Shown: in pieces, positions 4,459 through 10,133 of the stretch
Layout: the number at the start of each line of letters is the position of its first letter
Numbering within the stretch: position 1 is the first letter of the stretch
Assembly (NCBI GenBank): GCA_015490055.1
Contig: WFYP01000230.1
Span: forward strand, 1 to 10,133
Reading direction: 5' to 3'
DNA: 10,133 nt
Origin: Nitratifractor sp.
Lineage (GTDB): Bacteria; Campylobacterota; Campylobacteria; Campylobacterales; Sulfurovaceae
Made by a program: the position numbers and the translations under genes
Notes under the pieces: generated by a model
What the model saw: the letters and a program-made list of their open reading frames with translations, nothing else
What the model was told of the DNA's origin: nothing
Databases searched by the model: none

Positions 4459-5997
4459 ATGTTTAATATTAAAAACTATAAAACTGATAATATCAAGAAC
4501 GATATACTCTCTGGGCTTGTTGTTGCGGTGGCTTTGGTGCCGGAGGCTATTGCATTTTCGTTTATTGTTGGTATTAACCCTATTGTGGGGCTTTATACTG
4601 CATTTATTTTGGGGCTTATTACCTCTTTGCTTGGTGGTAAGCCGGGAATGATTAGCGGGGCTACTGGCTCTGTTGCTGTTGTGCTTGTTGGGCTGGCTTT
4701 AGAGGCTACGCATTATTTGCAAACACAAGGGCTAAGTGGCGACCAACTTGCTATGGGAGTTTTGCAGTATATTGTTCTATCGGCAATTTTAGCTGGTGTT
4801 ATACAGATGCTATTTGGGCTGTTTAAATTTGGTAAGTTTATCCGCCTTGTTCCTCTGCCTGCTATTTATGGTTTTGTAAATGGTTTGGCTATTGTAATTG
4901 CTATGGCTCAGTTTAAGTTTTTTAATGGTGAGGGGTGGCAGATGTATGCTGTTGTTATTGCTTCTATGGCTATTATGTACTTTTTACCCAAATTTACAAA
5001 GGCTATTCCAGCTGGTTTGGTTGCGATTGTTACTTTGACTCTGCTTGTATATTTTACTGGAATTGAAACAAAAACTATTGGTGATTTAGCTAATCTTAGC
5101 CAATATAAAGGGCAACTTCCACACTTTCATATTCCTGATACACTATTTAGTTTAGATGCTATAAAGATGGTTCTACCATACGCTGTAATCGCTGCACTTG
5201 TTGGGCTTATAGAGTCTTTGCTAACTCTTGCTGTATTAGATGAAATTAGTGGCACTCGTGGTAGTGGTAATAAGGAGTGTGTAGCTCTTGGTCTTGGCAA
5301 CTTTACTTGCGGTTTCTTTGGTGGAATGCCAGGGTGTGCGATGATTGGGCAATCTATTATTAATTATACTTCTGGTGGTTTGGGGCGTTTGTCGTCGTTT
5401 ACTGCAGCTGTTGGGCTTATGGCTTTGGTTGCGTTTTTTACAGATACTTTGCAGTTGATTCCAGTTGCTGTTTTGGTTGGTATTATGTTTATGGTAAGTA
5501 TTGGAACATTTGAGTGGAGTAGCTTTGGACACTTAAAAAAGATGCCAAAAGAGGATGCTTTCGTAATGGTAACAGTAACTGTAATTACAATATTTTTTGA
5601 TTTAGCTATTGCAGTTATTATTGGTGTAATTATTTCAGCACTTGTATTTGCTTGGAAGCATGCAAGAATATATACACAAACAAAAGAGATAGATAAAGAT
5701 ACAAAACTATATGAGATGAGCGGTCCTCTATTTTTTGCTTCGGTTCAGTCATTTATGGATAGTTTCGATATAGAAAATGACCCTAAAAATATAATAATAG
5801 ATTTTAAAAATGCAAAAGTTTTAGATGCTTCTGGTGCTGATGCTATTGAAAACTTGTATAGAAAATATCAAAAAGTTGGTAAAAATGTTATGCTTAAACA
5901 TTTAAGTAAAGATTGTATTGCAATACTTAAGCAAGCTAAATCTAGTGTAATTAAGCAAAGTGATGACCCAGAATATAAAGTAGTAAGAGATTACTAG
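4459..5997 (+). CDS. SulP-family inorganic anion transporter with STAS domain
   Basis: A 512-residue inner-membrane transporter. The N-terminal transmembrane domain (about 15-400) holds the SulP signature around residues 28-75: PEAIAFSF, GLYTAFI and GATGSVAVV. A second conserved stretch, ESLLTLAVLDEISGTR to GGMPGCAMIGQS (252-299), follows. The cytosolic STAS domain spans about 415-500, with the DASG site (456-459) at the position of the phosphorylatable Ser in anti-sigma-antagonist proteins. Family members carry sulfate, bicarbonate or other anions; in an autotroph bicarbonate is possible, but the sequence does not decide. I chose the ATG at 4459 because AAAAGG lies eight bases upstream, whereas the in-frame ATG at 4423 has no ribosome site and adds a non-conserved leader. 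Codon choice changes inside the gene: Val is mostly GTT/GTG up to about 5490, then mostly GTA. Confidence 0.9.
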   Translation: MFNIKNYKTDNIKNDILSGLVVAVALVPEAIAFSFIVGINPIVGLYTAFILGLITSLLGGKPGMISGATGSVAVVLVGLALEATHYLQTQGLSGDQLAMGVLQYIVLSAILAGVIQMLFGLFKFGKFIRLVPLPAIYGFVNGLAIVIAMAQFKFFNGEGWQMYAVVIASMAIMYFLPKFTKAIPAGLVAIVTLTLLVYFTGIETKTIGDLANLSQYKGQLPHFHIPDTLFSLDAIKMVLPYAVIAALVGLIESLLTLAVLDEISGTRGSGNKECVALGLGNFTCGFFGGMPGCAMIGQSIINYTSGGLGRLSSFTAAVGLMALVAFFTDTLQLIPVAVLVGIMFMVSIGTFEWSSFGHLKKMPKEDAFVMVTVTVITIFFDLAIAVIIGVIISALVFAWKHARIYTQTKEIDKDTKLYEMSGPLFFASVQSFMDSFDIENDPKNIIIDFKNAKVLDASGADAIENLYRKYQKVGKNVMLKHLSKDCIAILKQAKSSVIKQSDDPEYKVVRDY

Positions 5998-6049
5998 CAA
6001 ATACATAAGAAAATTATGTTAAAATTCTAAAAAAATTATGGAGATTGAT

Positions 6050-6571
6050 ATGGATATAAGTAAAATAGGTACAGGAAAATGCCCAGACGAAGTAAAAGCG
6101 ATTATAGAAGTACCATATGGTTCTAATGTTAAATACGAATTAGATAAAGATAGTGGTGCTATAGAGGTAGATAGAGTAATATTTTCTGCAATGTTTTACC
6201 CAGCAAATTACGGTTTTGTAGCAAATACACTATCTGACGATGGAGACCCTGTAGATGTTTTAGTACTTGGCGAGTATCCTTTAGTTCCTGGATGTTTTAT
6301 TAAGTGTAGATTAATTGGTGTACTTGTAATGGAAGATGAAAAAGGAATAGACGAAAAACTTTTAGCTGTTCCACATGAAAAAATTGATCCAGCATTTAAA
6401 GATGTTAAAGAAATAGACGATTTACCAGAGCATACTCTAAACAAAATTAAGAATTTCTTCGAGACATATAAGATGTTAGAGCCAAATAAGTGGGTAAAAG
6501 TTACTGGCTTTAAAGGTAAAAAAGAGGCTACTGAAATTTTAGAACAAGCCATTAAAAACTATAAGGCATAA
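6050..6571 (+). CDS. ppa: Soluble inorganic pyrophosphatase, family I
   Basis: The 173-residue cytosolic enzyme hydrolyses pyrophosphate to two phosphates with Mg2+, pulling biosynthetic reactions forward. All known active-site residues of the E. coli enzyme are seen with a one-residue offset after the first: E20, K28, E30, R42, Y50, Y54, D64, D66, D69 (signature DGDPVDVLV), D96, D101, K103, Y140 and K141. Length is normal for bacterial family I enzymes. The ATG at 6050 is preferred over that at 6038 because GGAG (6040-6043) lies six bases upstream of it. A weak -10, TAAAAT, is at 6020-6025, so it may have its own promoter, although sulP ends only 52 bases before. A small lipoprotein gene follows one base after the stop. 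Confidence 0.96.
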   Translation: MDISKIGTGKCPDEVKAIIEVPYGSNVKYELDKDSGAIEVDRVIFSAMFYPANYGFVANTLSDDGDPVDVLVLGEYPLVPGCFIKCRLIGVLVMEDEKGIDEKLLAVPHEKIDPAFKDVKEIDDLPEHTLNKIKNFFETYKMLEPNKWVKVTGFKGKKEATEILEQAIKNYKA

Positions 6572-6572
6572 A

Positions 6573-6749
6573 ATGAAATACATATTAGCATTAATTACAA
6601 CACTATTTATTTTAAGTGGTTGTACCCAAATTGTTACAGCACCTATATCTTTAGCTGGTAAAGCTGTAAGCACTACTTTAGATGTTGCAGGTTCAGCTGG
6701 TGGTGCAGTTGTAAATACAGTTACTGGTGGAAGTAGCGACGATAAATAA
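6573..6749 (+). CDS. Small lipoprotein, 58 aa
   Basis: This short gene starts one base after the ppa stop. The product begins MKYILALITTLFILSGC: a basic start, a hydrophobic stretch and a clear lipobox (LSGC, Cys17), so it should be lipidated and membrane-anchored. The mature part (TQIVTAPISLAGKAVSTTLD, then a Gly/Ala/Val-rich tail ending SSDDK) is only 42 residues. Its pattern of P-I/V-x-x-A-G and TTLDVAG resembles short lipoproteins I remember from Campylobacterota and gammaproteobacteria; that recollection is unchecked, and their function is unknown. There is no good ribosome site of its own (AAGG in the ppa tail at 6563-6566 is closest, six bases before the ATG), so translation is probably coupled to ppa. 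A weak hairpin follows. Confidence 0.75.
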   Translation: MKYILALITTLFILSGCTQIVTAPISLAGKAVSTTLDVAGSAGGAVVNTVTGGSSDDK

Positions 6750-6754
6750 CTAAT

Positions 6755-6772
6755 TCCCTCTCTTTCGAGGGA
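6755..6772 (+). terminator. Possible weak terminator after ppa-lipoprotein
   Basis: TCCCTC (6755-6760) pairs with GAGGGA (6767-6772) around the loop TCTTTC, six bases after the lipoprotein stop codon. The bases directly behind are TATTACTAC and not a T-run, so efficiency is doubtful; a T7 run comes about 20 bases later. Confidence 0.45.
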
Positions 6773-6821
6773 TATTACTACTAATAAACTACTTTTTTTA
6801 ATTTATTAAAAAATATTACAG

Positions 6822-6827
6822 TATAAT
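6822..6827 (+). promoter_or_regulatory. -10 box for the gltX-like/yggT/nspC operon
   Basis: TATAAT lies 31 bases before the ATG at 6859, preceded by a very A/T-rich stretch with T-tracts near 6792-6806, as is typical for promoters of this group. No clear -35 hexamer. Confidence 0.5.
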
Positions 6828-6858
6828 CAACAATAAATTCTTAATTAGGATTATAAAA

Positions 6859-8091
6859 ATGTTAAGATATTCGATATCTAAAAATGTAGATATAGACTTA
6901 AACAGTTTAACTGTTGCACTTTTAAACTATATTATCTCTCAACAAAAGCAGAGTGGCTTTTTTATTAGAGTTGAAGATAGCAATAAAGAGAGTGTAGATG
7001 AATCCAAAGTTCAAGATGCAATAAATGTTTTAAAAAAGTTTGCAATAAATACTGAAGCTGTAGTAAACCAGAGTAGTAACTTAAATATTTATGCTCAATT
7101 AGCTACTAATTTAACGAAAGATAAAAAAGCTTTTGCTTGTTTTTGCGATGAAGAAGCTAACGAGTGCACTCAAAATTGCCAAGAGTTAGAGCAAGCAGAT
7201 ATAGAAGAAAAAGTTAATAGTGGTAAGAAGTATAGTGTAAGAGTTATAAAACCAGATGAGAATATAACTTTTAGCGACAATATTTTAGGAAAAATAGAAG
7301 CAATGCCAAAAGAGATAGGCAATATATTAATTATACATAAAAATGGTTTGCCTTCGAATAATTTTGCTACAGCTGTAGATGATATGAGTGCATCTATAGA
7401 GATAATAATTGTTAGAGAAGATAACATAGAGAATACATTAAAGCAAATCTATATTCATAAACTTTTAAATTATAGTAGTAATATAGAGTATGCACACTTG
7501 CCAAAAATAAAAAATTTAGATAATATATCGCTTAAGTGGTTACTGCAAGAGGGCTTTTTACCAGATGCAATTATAAATTATCTATTAACTATTGTAGGTG
7601 GCGAAGATAGAGGACTTTTTTATCTGCCAGATGCTATAGAGTGGCTAAATATTTATAATATATCAAAAGAATCTAAAGAATTTAATTTAGAAAAATTAAA
7701 AGAGTTAAATAGAAAGCATTTAGAGAATTTTGATAGTGTTAAGCTATCAAAAATATTTGGCTTTGCCGATAGTGATATTGGAGAGCTTTTAAAACTATAT
7801 TTAGATGATTCTAGTACAATAAAAGAGTTAGATAAGCATATAATTGCAACTTTTGCACCAAAACCTTGCACAAAAGAGGTGCAAGAGGTAGCTAATATTA
7901 TAAAAAATGCTCCATATATAGAGAGTTTTAATGAGTTTATAGATTATATTAAAAATCATAGTTCGTTAGATAAAGATAGTATTATTAATGCCGTAAGAGT
8001 GCTCTTAACAGGTAGCGACAAAAGCCCAAATTTAGAGCTAATATACAGATACATTAACCCATACATACTGGAGGTAGCAAAATGTCGTTAA
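6859..8091 (+). CDS. Glutamyl-tRNA synthetase paralog lacking HIGH and KMSKS motifs
   Basis: The 410-residue protein follows a bacterial GluRS along its whole length. Recognisable blocks are MLRY at the start, LNYIISQQ...FIRVED (22-40, cf. NYI...IRIED), KKAFACFC (89-96), ATAVDDM (170-176, cf. ACAVDDM), NTLKQIYIHKLL (192-203), YAHLP (211-215), KWLLQEGFLPDAIINYL (226-242), and VLLTGSDKSP (381-390) of the anticodon-binding domain. Both catalytic signatures are gone: the HIGH region reads DIDLNSL (11-17), SPTG before it is SKNV, and KMSKR is deleted between KIKN and LDNISLKW (216-227). IxRGEDH is VREDN (185-189). It thus should not make Glu-AMP. The frame is intact and close to normal length, so it is probably expressed in a non-catalytic role. 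C94, C96, C103 and C107 could bind a metal. Start: AGGA eight bases upstream. The stop overlaps yggT. Confidence 0.85.
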   Translation: MLRYSISKNVDIDLNSLTVALLNYIISQQKQSGFFIRVEDSNKESVDESKVQDAINVLKKFAINTEAVVNQSSNLNIYAQLATNLTKDKKAFACFCDEEANECTQNCQELEQADIEEKVNSGKKYSVRVIKPDENITFSDNILGKIEAMPKEIGNILIIHKNGLPSNNFATAVDDMSASIEIIIVREDNIENTLKQIYIHKLLNYSSNIEYAHLPKIKNLDNISLKWLLQEGFLPDAIINYLLTIVGGEDRGLFYLPDAIEWLNIYNISKESKEFNLEKLKELNRKHLENFDSVKLSKIFGFADSDIGELLKLYLDDSSTIKELDKHIIATFAPKPCTKEVQEVANIIKNAPYIESFNEFIDYIKNHSSLDKDSIINAVRVLLTGSDKSPNLELIYRYINPYILEVAKCR

Positions 8092-8357
8092 TATTCAATA
8101 CACTTATAAATATGACAGCAGCACTTATTCAAATATATATTTGGATAATAATTATTGCCGCACTTATGAGCTTTGTAAACCCAGACCCATACAATCAAAT
8201 AGTACAAGCAATACGCAAACTTACAGAGCCAGCTTTTAGTTTTGTACGAAAGAAAATGCCATTTGTTGTTGTATCAGGTATTGACTTTTCGCCTATTGTA
8301 ATAATATTTGTACTTAATCTGTTAATTAGTATTTTATACAGTTTAAGAATTTATTGA
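8082..8357 (+). CDS. YggT-family integral membrane protein
   Basis: The 91-residue protein has two hydrophobic segments (about 8-30 and 66-88) around a conserved middle: SFVNPDPYNQIVQAIRKLTEPAF, then MPFVVVSGIDFSPIV. This is the YggT pattern of proline-flanked 'TEP' and 'G-D-x-SP-hydrophobic'. The family's role is unclear; it has been linked with cell division, chloroplast nucleoid (YlmG) and osmotic stress. The ATG lies ten bases inside the end of the GluRS-like gene, with GGAGG (8070-8074) seven bases upstream, so the two are translated together. I recall the same gltX-yggT pair in Helicobacter pylori and Campylobacter jejuni, where slt follows; here nspC takes that place. Confidence 0.88.
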   Translation: MSLIFNTLINMTAALIQIYIWIIIIAALMSFVNPDPYNQIVQAIRKLTEPAFSFVRKKMPFVVVSGIDFSPIVIIFVLNLLISILYSLRIY

Positions 8358-8393
8358 GAACAGTACTTCAAAATAAAACTTATGGAGAGATAA

Positions 8394-9536
8394 TTGAAAG
8401 AAGATATTTTAAATAAACTCCCCTCCCCTTGTTGGCTTTTAGAAGAAGATAAGCTAAAAAATAATTTAGAGATATTAAAAAATATAAAAGATAAAACGGG
8501 TATAAAGATACTACTAGCACTTAAAGGCTACGCTCTTTGGAAATCGTTTGATTTGGTCTCTAAATATTTAGATGGTTGTTGTGCAAGTGGTTTAAATGAA
8601 GCTCTGCTTGCAAGCGAAGAGTTTAAAAAAGAGGTACACACCTACTCCCCTGCTTTCAAAGATGAAGAGATAGAGCAAATTGCCAAAATTTCTAACCACT
8701 TAGTATTCAATTCCGAAAACCAATTAAAAAGTTTTGCAAAAAAAGCAAAAGAGATTAACCCAAATATCTCTATAGGCTTGCGAGTAAACCCAGAGACATC
8801 GCACGCACCTGTAGAGATTTATAACCCTTGTGGATTATACTCAAGACTCGGCATTAAAGCAAGCGATTTCAAAGAGGAGTTTTTAGAGCAAATTGATGGG
8901 CTACACTTCCACGCCCTTTGCGAAGAGGATTCTAGCTCTTTAAAAGCAGTTTTAGAAGCTTTTGAAAATAAGTTTGGTAAATATCTACACAAATTAAAAT
9001 GGGTAAACTTTGGTGGCGGACACCATATTACAAAAAAAGGTTATGATGTAGAGCTTTTAATAGATTTACTAACTAACTTTAAAGAAAAATATCCGCACTT
9101 AGAAGTTTTCTTGGAACCAGGTGAAGCTGTAGGTTGGGAGAGTGGTACTTTAGTAACTACAGTATTAGATGTTGTACACAACGGCTTAGATATTGCTATA
9201 CTTGATAGCTCAGCCGAAGCCCATATGCCAGATACTATAATTATGCCATACCGTGCGGAGGTACAAGGCGCAAAAAAGCCAAATGAACTAGCTTACACCT
9301 ATCGATTAGCTGGCAATACTTGTCTAGCTGGCGATATAATGGGAGATTATAGCTTTAATAAGCCATTACAAATAGGCGACAAAATAGTATTCGAAGACCA
9401 AATGCACTACACAATGGTAAAAGCTACTACATTTAATGGCATAAAGCTACCAGCTATCGCTATATTAAGAGAAAATGGCAATATAGAGCTAGTTAAAGAG
9501 TTTGGATATAGCGAGTTTAAAAATCGGCTTAGCTAA
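8394..9536 (+). CDS. nspC: Carboxynorspermidine/carboxyspermidine decarboxylase
   Basis: The 380-residue PLP enzyme has an alanine-racemase-type fold. It decarboxylates carboxy(nor)spermidine, the last step of the route that makes spermidine from putrescine and aspartate semialdehyde without S-adenosylmethionine decarboxylase. In Campylobacterota this is the usual spermidine route. Seen: ALKGYALW with PLP Lys44, GCCASGLNEALL (61-72), GLRVNPETSH (128-137), SRLGI (150-154), GLHFHALCE (169-177), NFGGGHHI (205-212) for phosphate binding, LEPGEAVGWESG (240-251), and GNTCLAGD (307-314) with the catalytic Cys310 and Asp314. The TTG start has GGAG six bases upstream; the protein begins at once with LPSPCWLLEEDKL, the expected N-terminus. 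It lies 36 bases after yggT and is likely last in that operon. The partner dehydrogenase is not in the window. Confidence 0.95.
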   Translation: MKEDILNKLPSPCWLLEEDKLKNNLEILKNIKDKTGIKILLALKGYALWKSFDLVSKYLDGCCASGLNEALLASEEFKKEVHTYSPAFKDEEIEQIAKISNHLVFNSENQLKSFAKKAKEINPNISIGLRVNPETSHAPVEIYNPCGLYSRLGIKASDFKEEFLEQIDGLHFHALCEEDSSSLKAVLEAFENKFGKYLHKLKWVNFGGGHHITKKGYDVELLIDLLTNFKEKYPHLEVFLEPGEAVGWESGTLVTTVLDVVHNGLDIAILDSSAEAHMPDTIIMPYRAEVQGAKKPNELAYTYRLAGNTCLAGDIMGDYSFNKPLQIGDKIVFEDQMHYTMVKATTFNGIKLPAIAILRENGNIELVKEFGYSEFKNRLS

Positions 9537-9593
9537 TTATATCTGCTCTAAGTGTACTACATACAACGCAAAATATACTTTTAAGGCTGTAGG

Positions 9594-9618
9594 GTGCAGT
9601 GCCTTCGCTGTACTTTTT
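9594..9618 (+). terminator. Intrinsic terminator after nspC
   Basis: GTGCAGTG (9594-9601) pairs with CGCTGTAC (9606-9613), with two G-U pairs, around the loop CCTT, followed directly by TTTTT (9614-9618). It lies 58 bases after the nspC stop, between two convergent genes. Confidence 0.7.
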
Positions 9619-9650
9619 GTCATATAAAATTTTAACCTTAGTCTTAAAAA

Positions 9651-10133
9651 TCAAAAATCCATACCAATATAACTAATAAATCTACCTGTGCATCCGCACT
9701 CTTTTCTGTAGCTAAAATAGTCACTATTTTGGCAAGATGTGCATATATTACTTACTTCAATATTCTCTTCTTTGATATTTAAATCCATTAACTGGGACTT
9801 ATTCACAATAGATATATCTAAATGCCACTTTTTTTCACCAGTTTTAACTAAAGCATCACTAAATTGGTAAAAATTTTTAGCTACATCTTCACCAACTTCG
9901 TAGCAACAAGATTTTATAGATGGAGAGAGAGCAACTTTAATATTTTCTATTTTTGCTCCCAATTTTTGCATCTTTTTTATTAAATTTTTTGCAATATTTT
10001 GCTCTGTTCCTCTCCATCCAGCATGTGCTGCACCAATTACTTTATTTTTACTGTCATACGCCAAAAGCCCCAAACAATCGGCAGTTAGTATAGTTAGCAT
10101 AACTCCTTTTTTGTTAGTTACCATACCATCTGC
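9651..10133 (-). CDS. pgeF: Laccase-domain protein PgeF/YfiH, 5' end outside window
   Basis: The visible 160 residues are the C-terminal two thirds of the family of roughly 230-250 residues; the frame is open to the window edge and begins ADGMVTNKKG. Family members (also annotated polyphenol oxidase, YfiH, RlmD-like or peptidoglycan-editing factor) are reported as purine nucleoside phosphorylase/adenosine deaminase and as editors of cell-wall precursors. Metal and active-site signatures seen: TADCLG, AAHAGWRGT, ALSPSIKSCCYEVG and, near the end, SYRKECGCTGRFISYI. The usual TADCxP is TADCLG here, a small deviation. The ATG at 10124 is internal, not the start, because ADG before it is the conserved AD-G/A motif. 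It is transcribed toward nspC, with the terminator region between. Confidence 0.92.
   Translation of the reverse strand, partial: ADGMVTNKKGVMLTILTADCLGLLAYDSKNKVIGAAHAGWRGTEQNIAKNLIKKMQKLGAKIENIKVALSPSIKSCCYEVGEDVAKNFYQFSDALVKTGEKKWHLDISIVNKSQLMDLNIKEENIEVSNICTSCQNSDYFSYRKECGCTGRFISYIGMDF

Noticed and set aside
6038..6049. Pyrophosphatase start at ATG 6038
   Set aside because: It would place the GGAG inside the gene; from 6050 the active-site numbering and length match the family.
9560..9620. Fourth copy of the leader repeat near CCTTCGCTGTACTTTTTG
   Set aside because: Resemblance to AGCTTCGCTTTTTG is limited to a few bases and is explained by the terminator stem and T-run.
1..10133. tRNA, rRNA, riboswitch or origin of replication
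   Set aside because: No cloverleaf, rRNA block, known riboswitch core or DnaA-box cluster was seen by eye in the gaps between genes.

Overview
The window looks like a chromosomal piece of a Campylobacterota bacterium (Sulfurimonas/Sulfurovum/Helicobacter-like). The reasons are low GC with A/T-rich codons, TATAAT-type -10 boxes without clear -35 boxes, a carboxynorspermidine decarboxylase (nspC), a 173-residue inorganic pyrophosphatase, and a GluRS-family gene overlapping a YggT-family gene, an order I recall from Helicobacter and Campylobacter. Genus cannot be fixed from this sequence.

Left part (1-1983): a leftward CYTH-domain protein cut by the window edge; a divergent short lipoprotein reading frame that appears frameshifted near its end; then the 16S rRNA methyltransferase rsmD and a DppC/OppC-type ABC permease two bases behind it.

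Middle, accessory-looking part (1977-4406): a leader of about 150 bp (AT hairpin, AGAGC-rich stretch, -10 box, CTCCCAAAT hairpin) occurs twice in direct orientation. The first copy precedes an unrecognised 314-residue gene, the second a class II Fic protein (probable AMP transferase). A degenerate inverted piece of the same repeat lies after the Fic gene. Between the two genes is a 155-bp MITE-like long inverted repeat. This looks like a small island inserted between dppC-like and sulP.

Right part (4377-10133): a SulP/STAS anion transporter with a perfect palindrome over its promoter; soluble inorganic pyrophosphatase followed one base later by a 58-residue lipoprotein; then a probable operon of a GluRS-family protein, YggT and nspC. 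The GluRS-family protein has lost both the HIGH and KMSKS signatures but keeps full length and the rest of the fold. A good terminator ends this operon, facing a leftward pgeF (laccase-domain protein) cut by the right edge.

Most genes are housekeeping. The two points that stand out are the apparently catalytically dead GluRS paralog at the locus where related bacteria keep a tRNA-Gln-specific GluRS2, and the repeat-bounded unknown gene plus Fic gene that share a duplicated leader. No complete new defence or mobile system can be demonstrated.
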